Shown: piece after piece, positions 37,101 to 49,911 of the stretch | How the letters are laid out: the number at the start of each line of letters is the position of its first letter | How positions within the stretch are numbered: the first letter of the stretch is position 1 | Source of the DNA: Diploscapter coronatus | Lineage: Eukaryota; Nematoda; Chromadorea; Rhabditida; Rhabditidae | NCBI GenBank assembly: GCA_964036155.1 | Contig: OZ038422.1 | Location: forward strand, 9,261,201-9,325,200 | Direction of reading: 5' to 3' | DNA length: 64,000 nucleotides | Program-made: the position numbers and the translations under genes | Notes under the pieces: model-generated | Told to the model about the DNA's origin: nothing | The model's database searches: none | What the model saw: only the letters and a program-made list of their open reading frames with translations

Positions 37101-37441
37101 TGTTGACGGACTCTGTGGCCGCCGTTTCAGTCGTGACGATGTCGTCCGAGGATTCAGAATCCACGAGCACGTCATCTGCGGCTACAGTAACCCAGCAGCC
37201 ACAATCACCCACGTCAACTCAACTACAACAGCCACAGAACAATTCTGGAGCGGGTACAACTCAACGGCAATCGGGACCTGGGCAAGGAGGGCAGGAACAG
37301 CAGACGGTGATTCGGAAGCAGTCGACAGAGGGCAAGATCAGGGAGATCACGGTCACTCCCGTTCAGGAAAAGGACAAGGACAAGCCAGCTGCCAATGCCC
37401 ATCATCCAAACAATAGTCAACGACGCATCGTTCAGTCTTGA
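28159..37441 (+). CDS. nrbp-1: Nuclear receptor-binding protein (NRBP) pseudokinase
   Basis: NRBP is a conserved pseudokinase scaffold that acts in trafficking, Ras/Rho signalling and as a substrate receptor for ubiquitination. About 20 phase-consistent exons run from 28159-28383 to 37064-37441. The N-terminus is Gln-rich (residues about 29-55) and then acidic. The family signature follows: ILEESPDRRWSKRREQV, VPGIDVAYLAMD, VVWNEVQFSERKN, ITEYMSSGSMSQFL, ITHGNLTCNTVFIQ and GLIKIGC. HGN replaces HRD, IGC replaces DFG, and the ATP-site Lys is replaced, all diagnostic of NRBP pseudokinases. Later come APEYE, AADIYAFGVCALEMAM, the NRBP segment INKFLDEVREGIYPI and the C-terminal helical piece LWVQLEDLMNRQLTTEL. 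Worm-specific insertions include a Ser/Thr-rich run after ALEMAM and a long low-complexity linker (34.2-36.6 kb) with a hydrophobic segment. Exon 1 is followed by a 1.7 kb intron. The assignment is very secure; details of the linker exons are less so. Confidence 0.93.
31523..31561 (+). CDS. nrbp-1: Candidate 39-base cassette exon of nrbp-1
   Basis: Inside the 1.1 kb intron between the exon ending GLIKIGC (31295) and the exon starting at 32381, a 39-base stretch is bounded by an acceptor (AAATTAG) and a donor (GGTAAG). Its length is a multiple of three, and it fits phase 1 on both sides. Inclusion would add 13 residues (GIILKDGGDEGIL) directly after the degenerate DFG position. Skipping it gives the usual family sequence IGCVAPDAI. 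It may be alternatively spliced or a chance match. Confidence 0.4.
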
Positions 37442-40212
37442 AAACAACACAACATTCATAGATATTTAGGCATTTTGTCAATTCGTTTGGGCTGAATTTT
37501 AGCAGAATCCACTTTTTCCGAGATTCTTTATCGATGATAAGTGTAAAATAGTTGTTGAGTAATGACCTGTTTTTACTTGTCAGAGATAGAACCAGTGAAT
37601 TCCTACAAAATCCTGCCCCTTTTAACTTTCTAAAAGTTATCACCGTGGCAGCACGCACTTTAATTCATTTTATCAATTAACTCTTCTTTTCATTTTCATT
37701 CTTCTTCAAGAACCTGCAAAAAGGCAATTTTGTCAAGATCACACCGTCTTTTCCCCTATTCTTTCTCCAGAAAATCACACAGAAATCAGCCGGATATTTC
37801 ATTTTGATCTTTGAATTTTGTGTCCTAAAACGAGGAATAATCGAGTTATTATTTTTATTTTTCTTCTTCTTGGTCTGTTAGCTGAATTTATACGATTTTA
37901 ATTCGTTTTCATTTTTCATTCAAAATTTAATTCATTTTCACGTTTGTAACGAGATTTTACTTGTTCAAGATGTAAGCAACTCATTTCATTTAGCAGGAAT
38001 TTTGCGGGACCGAATTTTTCCGATTTATTATTTCTCCCTTGATTCCACGAAATTTCCTGTCTTTGCTAGCGTAATTTGGCAGGGTTGTTTCGCCACCGGT
38101 AACGATGAAATCAACTGTCTTTCATCCCGTCGAAGTCGGGCTGATTTTCAAAATCTTTTTTCTTTTATATTTTCTATCGTTTTTTTCTTCTAAAAATCAT
38201 AGTAGTTTTGGAAATCAGCCTGATTTTCGACCTCAAATAGTCCCAATCCAATGACCGGCTTCCGGTGGCAGAGCCCATTTCACAGTGGTCGCTAAACATT
38301 TTCGCCCTAGGGAGTTCTGGCTATCAAAAATATCACTGAGAAGCTTGATAAAATCTGATAACCAGAAATTCTAAGTGGCTTCAAATTACTTTTCCTGTTT
38401 CTCTTTTAAACCTTCTCTCTCTTCGTGCTCCTGTCTCCAATCTTTATGCCTCTCTAACAGACAAGAATTTTATTCGAAACTAAAACAATGATGTGTGCGA
38501 AATTGCGTGTTTTACCAGAGGTGGACGTGAAAATTTAAAGAATTTTCCGTCTGAAATTCAATTTTAAAGATCGATTTTGGTTTAGAATCGAGTCTGACTA
38601 GGACAAATTTAGACTCAAAATGATCAGCTCAACGATCTGAACAGTTTGATGCTAAAGTTGCACTTGTTAGATTACATTTTGAATCCGCTATCGAGGTTTA
38701 AAATTGGTGATTTTTTTTCGATTTCACGCCCAGCTCTGACATAGTTTCTCTTTCTCTCGTTAGGATCGACATTTCGTCCTTCCTTCAAACTTCAAATGTT
38801 CTTCGTTCTTCGCTTCGGATTGAACCATTCATTCATTAACATTTTGCCTTCTTCCCCTGTTTTTCCCCGATTATTCGCAGAACTGTATCCGGAGCTATTA
38901 GTACAATATACAATGATGGTTTCATATAAACTATTTTCGATTTTAGAGTTCGCATGGAAATATATACAGAATGAAAAATACCGAGTCGTCAAATAAGACA
39001 TTTAAATTTTTAAAATTAGCATCCCAAAACTCCATGTTATTTACCGTCTTTCGCCAGAAATAGTGAGCAAGATGTCATGATGATTTTTGAATTTGAAGAA
39101 CCTATGAGATGACCAACAAAGCAACAAATGGAACGATTCTGAAGTTCAGAAAATGAAAATTTGAAAAGGTGGAGAGTAAATTAGAGAAAATCTTTCTCTG
39201 AACTCTCGAAGTATTTGCATGTTGAGTCGAGCTCTCTAGCGATTCAGACTTTGCGAATAGAGGGCGTAAAGTGTGTGTCCACACAGTCGAAATTCGCGAC
39301 GAAAGTGACCAATTTCATTCTTGCTTACGAAAATTTTCTCTCGCTCTTTTCACTCTTCACTTTGTTACTGTATTCATTTATCTTTTTCTTATCTGCCCTC
39401 TTTATTTTCGCTATTTCCCATTATCTATCTTTTCTTATTCACTTTTGCTACTTTATTTCCGATCTTCTTTGTCTCTTCATTCAACAAATTTCTTATCTCT
39501 TCCTTTTTCTATCTTTATGTTCTCCATTTCTGCAACTATATTTTTCATAGTTTTCTGTCTTTTCCTCTCAATTTCTGTCATTTCCCTTTCGTTCGCTCTT
39601 TTTCTCTAAATTTCTCTTCCAAAATCGTCGTGAGCACGCCCGAGCCTGCATCGTTCATCGTCTCTCTCTCTCTGCTCGTGTCTCCCCCGACCTTTCTCCT
39701 TCTCGAGGAGTTAGAAGTCCTTTCTCCCTCATTTCATAGAAGGGAGAGAGGGAGAAGATGCAGAGAAACGGAGAAATACAGTCCGGCTAGGCTTAATCGT
39801 CTGTGCTTCTTCTCCTTTCTAAGATTCTCCTTCCTTTTCTATTTGCTTGGTGCTAAACATCCCCCTTCGCTTTGTGACTCCCCTATCCTCATCAACCCTC
39901 TATAGAACATTTATTATTATCCGGTCAAGGAAGTTTTATATCCGGAATTTGTATTTGTTTTTTTTTACCTTGCTCTGTATTCCCTTATCAACATCTTCAC
40001 ATTTTATTTCTTCTCCCTGCATACCCTATTTTCTGCAATTAAACAACTTTACTAGACGTTTTTCACCACTTTTACCGCTGCTTCTTCTTCTTCACTTTAT
40101 TCAATTCTGTGCTTTTTCTCCATTTTCATACGGTACCCCAGAAAAATTTCGTTGATTTATCGATTTTCCAAGGAATTTTTATCGATTATCGATTATTCTG
40201 TCGTTTTATGGG
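37442..40212. other. Intergenic with pyrimidine-rich tract
   Basis: This holds the nrbp-1 3' UTR at the left and the upstream region of the Kunitz-protein gene at the right. About 39330-40130 is strongly T/C-rich and yields long open frames (up to 194 codons in frame at 39321-39905) with no domain and low complexity. No gene is supported. The tract ends some 80 bases before the Kunitz-protein start codon. Confidence 0.45.
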
Positions 40213-43200
40213 ATGAGCCGGCCCCGACCGCTCAATTTGCTGGCCGCGGCCATTCTGGGCCTCGTCAACTATACAGCTGCACAACATGGCACAGTCGGCA
40301 GGCCCTGCGAGGTCTCCACGGACTGCGGCACGGGAAATTACTGCGCGGGCAACAAACGATGCGCCTGTCTGACGACCTACGTCGAAATCGACTCCTACTG
40401 TTGGAGAAGTGGGTTTATCGATCGATGATGTTTCAATTAGCGATTTTAAACTTCTTTTTCAAGCCTTCCTGATGAGTTACTCTTATGATTGCTAAATTTT
40501 GTCCATTTCATGCACAAATTTCGATATTTCAGAGATCAACCCTGGTGAATCGGGCTGTACGCAAAATCGTCAATGCGAAGCCGTGTGGCCTGGTGCCTAT
40601 TGTCGTTCGGGCGAATGTCGATGTGCCAACAATCAACCGCCATTCAGGACCAGGGATGGATTGGTGAGGAGACAATTTTCCAGCAAATTTTGCGGCAAAC
40701 TCATTTAGTTTTTTTCTCTATCAGCAGCCTTCTTTAATCTTCATAATTTTCCCAAGAAAATCTTGAATTCTTACGATTTTTTTCAAATCGAGACAATATC
40801 TAACATTCAGGCAATATGAAAGGGCAAAATTTTCGAAAACACAATTTCTAGGTCTGCTTGAACTATGGATTCTGTCCGTTGAATGGCAACAATCCCAAAT
40901 TCCGCATTGAAAACCAAGTCCAGCAGTGCTATGGAGGTGAATTTTCAGAAGTTTTCGAATCATTTTCAAAAATTTGATGAATTCAGGAGCCGACGCGACT
41001 TGCGAAGCCATCGGCGCTCTTTCCTACGATTGCATTTGCGACTCGGACGACTGCACGGTCAACAACCCGATCAGTTTCTGTTGTCCCAGCCGAGGTACAG
41101 TATTTTTCGCCATTTTATCGATTTTTTGTTGATTTTTCTTTGCATTTTCTTTGAAAAGTTCACTTTTTGCTAGTCTCTTTCATTGAATTGTGTTCTGAAT
41201 AGGTAAAGTACGAGTTGAGTGACCAAAGTTGTACTGTTCGACTGTTTGTCGAGTGAGTTAGATCGCGAACAGAGTTTAGTTGAGAGTTAGACGAGTTAGG
41301 TGATGACGTAACAGGTTTGCACTCCAGATCAAAATCAATATGAAACGGAAATCGCTTGGGAGCAGGTTCAAAATAGTTTTGAATTTCGAGAGAATATAAG
41401 AAAAGGAAGTTTGCCAGAGAAATAGCAGGGCATTTCGAGAGAGCCTACAGAAATAGATCGTGAGGCGAGAATTGCGCGTAAAGCTGATTCCCTTTCAGCT
41501 TATCACTTCTCAGGTCATCTTTATCTTTCTCTGCCCCCTCTTCATTCTAAAGACTATTTCTCCCACTTCCAAATTTGTCTCGAGAATTTGCTCCGAACCT
41601 CACAAGGCGAGAGCCGTGTGGATGGTCAGTGTTGACAGAATAAAGTGCGCCAAATATGAGCAAAATCTGAGAAGAAAGGAAAAGGAGAATTTGATCGAAC
41701 TGCAGAATTCGCAAAGAAGGAGCTCATTCCCGCGATATTTTCCGTCTATTGAAATCATAGACAAACACCGACAATTGGAGAGGGAGTTCGTAAAGGAATG
41801 GAGGGGTAAAAATAGAAGAAAATCTGGAGAATTTTGGGGATATCGATCTTTCCTTTATAAAAAAAAAATTTAATGAAGCCTGATCATGGATACGACTTCA
41901 CAAATTTGGTTAGCAGTGCCAGTCACTTTCGTAAAGAATTATCTTATGAAAAGCGAAAATTGCATCTCACAATCCGATTTTTAAACTTGTAGCATTTTTC
42001 TTCCTTGTATAGTTGTAATTTATTATCCTCTTTCTGAAAATAACACTGTTGATTTTCAGCGTTCGCTTGCATCCAACCTCCAAATGAAGGCTACACCCCG
42101 CCTGGTGGTGGCACAACTCTCAACCACTGGTATCACGACCCTATCACTGGGGAGTGCAGAGAACTCAAATATCAGGGATACGGTAAGGAAGGAAGTGGAA
42201 TAATTTCCACATTTTCTGACATCATGACAATTTGGGATGTGATGAAAATTCAATCGAAATTCAGCTTCTTCATGAAAGCTCATACAAATTATTCTTTCAA
42301 TCAATATTATCCCTATTTCATCATACCGCCTGAGCTTTCAAAAGAAACTGAAAGTTCAGTTTTGAACTTTTATTATTTTTAACATTCTATTTTTTCATAT
42401 AATTTCAGGAGGAAACGCGAACAACTTCCAAACCAAAGACCATTGCGAATCGTACTGTAAACAGAGTGAGTTGCAGAATAACGACGATTTTATTGATTTC
42501 TGAGTAATTATGTGTTTTTAGCGTGCAACCGAGGTCTCCCACTGTACAGAGACCGTACGACAGGAGTCAAGCAAGAGCCAGTCTACTGTCAGGGCAACGA
42601 CAATGGATGCAACAACCCCAACTACCAATGCACCACTATGGGCACTCTGCAGCAGTGCTGTCCCACTTATTGTAAGCTTATTTTGTACATTAAAAACAAA
42701 CAAACATAAAATACAATTTTAATAAACGTCAGGGCTAGAAGTTATTATGCTCGAAAATCACGTAAATTTTGTGACAAAAGTGAGTAAAATTGAAATTTTC
42801 AAAAGTGGCACATTGGAATGTGTTGTATAATTATTATGTGCATAATAATGAAATGAAAATCAACAATTCGAATTAATTTTGAAGAAAATGAAATTTTCTT
42901 CCAGTGTTCATCTGCTCGCGAAACGGAGGCATCCCCACGGAGGTCTACAACACCGCCGGTGGACTGCCCACCGAGTTCTTTGACGTTGGAATCCCCGATG
43001 GAACTGGAAACACATCGCCCAGATTCTACTACGATTCCAGGGAGGGAAGATGCATACAATTCTCGGTAAGAATACTGATGTGGCGACAAAATTTGTTTAG
43101 AAGATAGATTTTTTGAGAAAAAATATCCCGATTCATGATATTCAATATTCAATTCGGAGCTCATAAAGATTCGAATTTCCGAAATTTACAACATCTCAGA

Positions 43201-46200
43201 ATTCTGATCATATTTACCATGAACTTAATTTAAAAAAAAAAAATTGCAGTACCTCGGCCAAGGAGGCAACTTCAACAACTTCCTGTCTCAAGACCACTGC
43301 GAGAAGTTCTGCTCCCGCATTCTGTGCTCCGCAGGCGAGCCTCTGAAGGACTCCTCGGGCGAGAGGAACATGGAGTGCTCCCCGACTGGATCTGGCGCCA
43401 ACAGCTGCCCTTCCACCCACTCTTGCGAGTCTACCTCGGGTAGGTTTTCTCGTAGTTCGGATCAAATTCTTGAATTGTAATCATTTTTAGTCGACTCTTC
43501 TGCTTTTTTGTTTTAGAATTGGAAAGATAAGATCTTAGGATTCGCGATTCCATACCAAAGTTCACATATTCTTCCTTACCCAAATGATTCCCTCTTCAGT
43601 AAAACAGTCCTTTGAATTTATCAGAAAAAAACCAGACCTCACAATTTTGGTTTTCATCGATGAATTTCAGGATCCACAACATTTGGCGGAGTGTGCTGCC
43701 CCCGCCCTCAGTACGTCTGCAAGTTGCCAAGAGAACAAGTAGCAACTAATCTTCTAGCTTTGTTCTAAACTTCTGAATTCAGGGCAACTGCGGTACCTAC
43801 TCGAACAGGTGGTGGTTCAACGCCAAGACTGGAAACTGCGAAGAGTTCATCTATTCGGGTTGCCAAGGAAATGCCAACAACTTCGAGACCTACAAAGAAT
43901 GCCAAGACTACTGCAGAGATGCTAGAAGTGAGAACTTTTGTTACCATCTTTCATTTTTCTCTTCATTGAAGTAGATTTTGCTACATAACACTCAACCTTC
44001 CAAACTTTTGCCATAAGATGAAATTTGGAAATTCTTCATTAACTTTGCCCATAAAATTTCAGGCGAACCCCAATGCATCCAGGGAACCGCTCTCACCGAT
44101 TCCAACGGCAATTTCATCATCTGCGGCGGCTCTTCTGCTGCTTCGACCACCTGCCCGGCAAATCACTACTGCTACTATGATGGAACCACTTATGGATGCT
44201 GCCCGACACAGGGTAAGGAGAAATCGGCTTTTATGAGATTATTCTCGAAACAAAAATTCACGAATTTTCTTGTAAATTATTGATTTTTCAGCCTACACCT
44301 GCTCTCTGTCATACAAATCTGGAGCCAGCTGCGGTCCAGCAGTTACTCGATGGTATTACGACTCCACCACTAGGTTATCTCTATTGAAAATTTCGAATTT
44401 CATGATTTTTTCAGAACTTGTCAAACATACTCGTTCAACGGCTGTGATGGAAACTCGAACAACTTCGCCACTCAACAGGACTGCAAGGATTATTGCCGAG
44501 TCGAGTCGTGTCCAGATGGCGGAGAGGTAGAGATCTTGATTTGGAACTTTTTTTTACAAAAAACATACGTGATTAATGAGATTTCACGATTTTATCGATT
44601 AGATTTGTCTCTATTTGTCTAGTGTTATTTCTTAGATGAGATATCTTTCGAAATGATATTGTCTAATTCTTTGTCTTTTTTCGTTAGATTTGTTCTGATT
44701 TTTCTCGCCGTACCCTTTTGTACCTGCACTGACGTAGAGTCGGATCGCACAGAGCATCGCTGCTAACTAAACTGATGCAATGCGAAAAGAGGGAGTGAAG
44801 GAAAAGAGCAAGAAAAAAATCAACAAGTATGAGGAAGCAAAATGATTGAGGCTACGAAAGAGATAAGGACGATTAGGGATTGGATAATTTGATAATCAGC
44901 AAAAAATGACAATTTATAAGAAAATTGTCATTTTTTCACTACAATACCTCAAAGTCACTCGAATTTCTGATGAAAAATATACAATTTCTTACCCTTTATT
45001 TATGGTCCACTTGAGATCTCGCTCAATTCTACCCGAAAGATCTTTGTGGAATGTGTGAACGATGAGATTTTTAGTATGCACTTATTTAGCCTTTCTAAAA
45101 GTTTGCATATCGAATAGGTCTTCATATTCATAAACTTTATTGTTTTATGAGACGACTGTTGATGATGACATTTCTAAACTCAGGTCTGGAAGGAGCAAAA
45201 CGGTGCTGCTCGAGCCTGCACGACGAACCGACAATGCCCTTCAACTCATTACTGCACTCCGGTCACGACTTGGACAGGTGTTTTCTGTGTCCTTTTGAAT
45301 TGAGAACTATTCGATGATTCCCAGGCACTGTCTACCAGACGAAATCCCTGTGCTGCCCTTCGAAGAACTACGTCTGTTCGCAGCCACGCGATGTCGGAGT
45401 CAGATGCTCGTCCACCAGAATCACTCGATGGTACTTCAATGCCGACACCAAGACCTGCCAGACTTTCGAGTACAATGGATGCGAAGGTGAGACGATTTCT
45501 AGGAGAAGATACCGTTTTATTGGAATTTGGGATGAACATGAGAAATTCCACTTTCTATGATATCATAAATCAAAATTGGCCATTGTATAAAATCGAGGAG
45601 TGCGAAGTTGCCGGAAACGTAATAAGAAATTTATAACCATTCACACAAGAATATAATTTGATGATATTTCAGGAAACCGCAACAACTTCGCCTCTCAAAA
45701 GTCGTGCCAGAACTACTGTCTGTCGGAGGCCTGCCCACCAGGAACCGTCGTAGCCAAAGATGGAGATGGCAGCAGACTCATTCAGTGCAGCAATCCGGGT
45801 ATTTCTTAGCGACTGTGTTTTAATTGAAAGATCCGAGAATTCCGTGATACCCTATCTTTTTGCATTAGAATGCAAAATCGACTATCAAACAATTCAATGA
45901 ATGGCGATTCGTCATCTTTTTCCAAGCTATTCATTTTTAGGAGGAAATGGTCGAGTGTCTGGAGGCTGTCCCGATGGCTACACCTGCTATTCCTCGCCTC
46001 TGCTCGACCAGAACGTCTGCTGCGGTGCCAGCACTGAGTTGCAGAGTGAGATCATCAGGCCTTTCGTATATTTGTTGGTGGATGTTATACACATACAACA
46101 ATTTGTCAGCGGCTTTTTTTTTTCTAATTTTTCAAGATTCCCTAGTATTCTTCCTTATTCATTCATTCATTGATAATACAGCTGTGTATGTATGTACGAC

Positions 46201-47468
46201 GTTCACCAAGAATAAAGGAAACCACGGATCCATGATTTTCATGCGAAAATGAAGGAATGAATTTTGGATATTTCCAGCTCTCTGCCCAGCCTCGTCGACT
46301 CCATTCATCTCGGCCCTGTCGCTGCAGCCGATGCAATGCACCCCGAATGTGGACGGCGCTTGTCCCGGCAACTTCTTCTGCTGGTTCTCCACCACAACCA
46401 CATCCGTCAACGCATTCTACTGCTGCAGATCACCTGACAGCGTTGATACTGGATGTAGGTTATCAATTGCAAAAAAAAAGAATATTGCATACATTATTCT
46501 GAAAAAAAAGTACACGTGAAATTGTATAACTTGTGAATCTGACTGCAATTTACCTCGTCGGAATTTCGTGAGCCGAAGTTGAAGTCTGAAGTCATGTTTT
46601 AACGAAATCTCCTTCTTTATAGTTACTTTGACAACCACCTAGTGCTCTCTTTCCAACCCTCAGAATGAATTTCGATTGAATGACTATGAAATTCATTTAG
46701 CCTTTACTCTTTTTGCACAAATTTGAAAATTAGTTGACAATATTTCCTGTAAAAATTACAAACATTCTGCAGACTGTCCACCACAATTGGTGCCAGTTCC
46801 TGGTGAAAACGGTGCTCAATACAAATACTGTTCGCCATCAGCACCTTTGAATGATCAAATACAAGGATGTGGTGCCAACAGACATTGCCAATTCAGTACT
46901 AATCTTGAAAGGTTTGCTGAATTTTCTAAACATTTTTCTGAAAGTGATGATTTCTTCAGGTATATCTGCTGTGGACTCGAATCAGACGTGCGGTTACCAA
47001 ATGTTTGTCCGCCACAGCCAGCAAATCTCGTTCCAGTCGAGTTGGCTGGAAACTACAGGACTTGCAATCCGTGAGTTTAAACTGTCCAATATTTTATATT
47101 TTGGAAATGTTAAACGAACGAAAACTTAACATTTTTGCTTTTTTGACCAACTTCCCTAGTGTAAATGATATGCAAAAATCAGTTACTATAAACAGGAAAT
47201 TAATAGAACTTATAATTTCATAATCAATGATTTCATAGGAAGATTTGTCAAATCTTATGAAGTCAAGGTGTTGATTATGGATTATGCAAACACTTTATCC
47301 TCAAATTTGAAATTTGGAAAATGCTAAAATTACGGTCTAAAAATTAGATATGCTCGACCTGGCACCCCACAAAGTTGCCCCGACAACTCCGCCTGTCTTT
47401 ACACCGGCAACGACAACGGTTTCATCTGTTGTAGAGTTCAACTTGGAACTGGCGGAAGCAAAAATTAA
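40213..47468 (+). CDS. Secreted multi-Kunitz, Cys-repeat (lustrin-type) protein
   Basis: This is a large extracellular protein, probably of the cuticle or matrix. It starts with a signal peptide ([23 protein letters not shown]), then [17 protein letters not shown] Cys repeats. Five Kunitz-like units alternate with lustrin-type Cys repeats ending in CC (for example QQCCPTY, GVCCPR, YGCCPTQ, SLCCPS, NVCCGAS, FYCC, ICC). Unit starts are CIQPPNEG (exon from 42060), CSRNGG (42904), CKLPREQGNCG (about 43700), [12 protein letters not shown] (44292) and [11 protein letters not shown] (45322). Units 3-5 have the full six Cys and the GC.GN.NNF core; units 1 and 2 have only four. The residue after the second Cys (P1) is Gly, Gly and Ser in units 3-5, so trypsin inhibition is unlikely. 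Exons are short with consistent phases, and two introns approach 1 kb or less. No transmembrane segment follows; it ends TGGSKN. Similar multi-domain proteins occur across nematodes, but no specific gene name is claimed. Confidence 0.88.
44901..44936. repeat. Perfect 15 bp stem, 6-base loop hairpin in intron
   Basis: AAAAAATGACAATTT at 44901-44915 is followed after six bases by its exact reverse complement AAATTGTCATTTTTT at 44922-44936. It lies in the 0.65 kb intron of the Kunitz-protein gene. The T-rich right arm resembles a terminator-like or RNA-hairpin structure, but in a worm intron a small fold-back is the simplest reading. Confidence 0.65.
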
Positions 47469-48401
47469 TTATTATTTATTATTTTGTTCAAACTATTATA
47501 ATTTATTTTAGAACCAACAATTAATTTATTATTTTGGGGTATTATAATAATTCTTTCAAAGATTTCATTTGAATCTCGATTTTCTCCCCCAAACAAATCT
47601 TTCAAAACGCCATGATCGAAAACGCTATTGCTCGGATTTATTGCCATTTCAAATACTAGACTATTATCATGTTTTATGCCTCATTAACAACTACGTTCTG
47701 TTGTCGTTGTTTTATAGGAGGCAACGATACCAGATGATGTGGATTGTTGTCGAAGTATAAATGCGTCTTCTTCTTCTTCTAATAATCATATTCCCAAAAT
47801 TCCCACAAATCAGATATCATTGCGCGAGGTTTCACTTATATTTTCCTTCATTTTCTCACTTTTTCATCTAAATCGAATCTTATCTTATTTATGAATCCAG
47901 ATCAATATTTCAAAGTACATTGATTTTTCAATGAGTAATGCAAAATACCGTGTGTCAGAAATGAGGATGTCTTGGTCAAATATGGTTTTACAAAACCTCG
48001 AAATTTCATCTCTCGTATATTTGATACAAAGCCTCAAAGTTAAAATTGTGATCATCAAATCATCAATTCAAATTTCCGTTCAATTATTCAATTATTGATT
48101 AATTTTTGTAGTTAGTTTTCCTATGTTCCTATTTCAAAAATTCTTATGATTTTTCGCGGTGAAAAGTCGTGAAAATGCGATAAATAATTATAAAATACAT
48201 AGAAAAATAATGGAATGACACAAGTTAACGCACCTTATTCATCACTACCACACAATCAATAACAAATCACAAGGAATGTGTAAAGAATCACACCCTCAGC
48301 CATTATCATAACATGTCTATCATATCGATAGCATCGTAACATTTACCTAACTAGTCATTATTGATAATTCAATTAAGAAACGCTATCAACTACTGGTAAT
48401 T
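47469..48401. other. Intergenic between Kunitz gene and small secreted gene
   Basis: AT-rich spacer with the Kunitz-gene 3' UTR on the left and the promoter of the small secreted protein on the right. The open frames near 47465-47760 carry no recognisable feature. A TTC microsatellite occurs at about 47767-47780. Nothing else was recognised. Confidence 0.4.
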
Positions 48402-49042
48402 ATGCTAATTAATCTAATAATTGGGTCTATTTTGGTGATTGGAGTTTGTTCACAAAATGCAGCAGACCTCGAGTACAGTCCTTACGTCTTCAAAGCCGTC
48501 GATATTCCTTTCAAGAGTGTTAGTTGAATTTTGAAATAATGTGACTTACATGAATCCTTTAGTCAAACTACGCTAAAGATTGGTTCGGTGCTGATGTAGC
48601 TCTTGTTCAACATCCGTTGTTAGGTAAAAAATCTATTGCTGATTTTCGTAAAGTTACAAAGTTGGTAAGATTTATTCCGGTCTAACACCGACTAGAATCT
48701 AATCAATGCCACGAATAATGATCATGACAATTAGCTGCGGCTAAACCGATCAAGCCCGGAAATCCAGTCGCCCTTCCTACAATCGCTCCCTTGGTTGTGT
48801 CTTGGAAAGACCTCAGCAATGTTCAGGTTGATTTTTGTCAGGCAACATCATGTTATGACGTGATAAATTGATCACCAGAAATGATATTTCGATATTTTTG
48901 TCCAAAGTTTGTTTATCACGTCGTGCGCGTTCAAATATTCATCGAAAAATCCAATTGTATCGACTTTGATTAGGTAAACGAGGAAATCGGGCAGAATTTC
49001 GAGAAGCGTGTCGATTCGAAGGTTTGGTGGCCAAACAAATAA
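48402..49042 (+). CDS. Small secreted protein, unknown family
   Basis: Four exons (48402-48518, 48563-48623, 48735-48826, 48974-49042) join in frame to 112 aa. Exon 1 encodes a clear signal peptide (MLINLIIGSILVIGVCS) followed by QNAADLEYSPYVFKAVDIPFKS. The mature part is short, about 95 residues, with a Pro/Ala/Lys-rich middle (AAKPIKPGNPVALP) and an end rich in Trp and charged residues (RVDSKVWWPNK). The mature part has no cysteines, so it is not a disulfide-rich toxin or defensin type. I do not recognise the family and assign no function. It ends 72 bases from the stop codon of the convergent Costars gene. Introns are 44-147 bases with TTTAG/ATTAG acceptors. The exon phases and signal peptide make it a likely real gene. 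Confidence 0.7.
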
Positions 49043-49114
49043 AGTTTAATCTCGAATAAATAAGTCAAAAATATATTTATTATGTACAAAAAACAGCCAG
49101 AAAGAATAATAAAA

Positions 49115-49911
49115 TTAATCATCTTTATCTTCTTCCTCGGATTTCGTCAATTCATTGATGGCGGCCTTGATTTGTTCTCCTTCCAAGAATAGCGTTATTA
49201 TGACATTGTCGTCCCTCCTTTGGAATAGCATTTCACCCTCGAAATCCAGCATCTTATATTTTCTTGCCCGTAGTAAAATACCGACTACCTAAATGGAAAA
49301 TAACGATGAAAACGAAACTCCTTTTTCAAACATATTCATAATTAGACTATCTCTTGCAATAATTTTGATTCTGGCAGATTGGAACAACAACCAGATAACT
49401 TCTACCAGATGATAAATTATGAAATTTATAAATAACAACAAAACTACCTTATCAGAAATAAACTGATAGATATTGAATAACCGCCCGAAAGTGATGTGAA
49501 TCAGATTGTCATCTTCAGAGCGTCGTCCGTATTCTTGAATAACCTCGCATAGATACAGCATTTCCCGTTGAATGTGCTTGGCTGAAAATAATATTCTGAT
49601 GAAAGCAAATCGATGTAACTGCTAATCAAAATTATTTTTTCGAAGTCCGAGTTTTTATCGTTATTGATTGATTCGGAACTTATGTAGAGTGGCTTACCAG
49701 CTTTCTTTGCCCGTTTCTCAGTGAGAGTTCCGGGCTTAGGCGTTCCATATTCGCTCGACATTTTCGAATACTTCTTCGGCACATAATTCTTGGAGTAGAC
49801 GTCGTCCTGCTTTCCGACAATTTCCTTCTGCTCGAGATCTCGGAACTTGGTCATGATTTCGGAGCCTAGAAATGGTCGAGGTTTGTAGTAATACGAATAG
49901 GTTGTCGTCAT
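49115..49911 (-). CDS. Costars protein, short form with alternative first exon
   Basis: ATG at 49911 opens a frame (MTTTYSYYYKPRPFLGSEIM) that runs straight across the long-form acceptor (TTTCTAG at about 49866-49872) into the shared exon. With exons 49448-49581 and 49115-49288 it gives 173 aa. The same bases are therefore intron in the long form and coding in the short one, implying an internal promoter in the 1.9 kb intron. The Costars domain is complete in both. Existence of the short transcript is inferred from the open frame alone. Confidence 0.55.

Noticed and set aside
39321..39905. 194-codon open frame
   Set aside because: It is a by-product of a T/C-rich tract; the product is low-complexity Phe/Leu/Ser with no domain or splice context.
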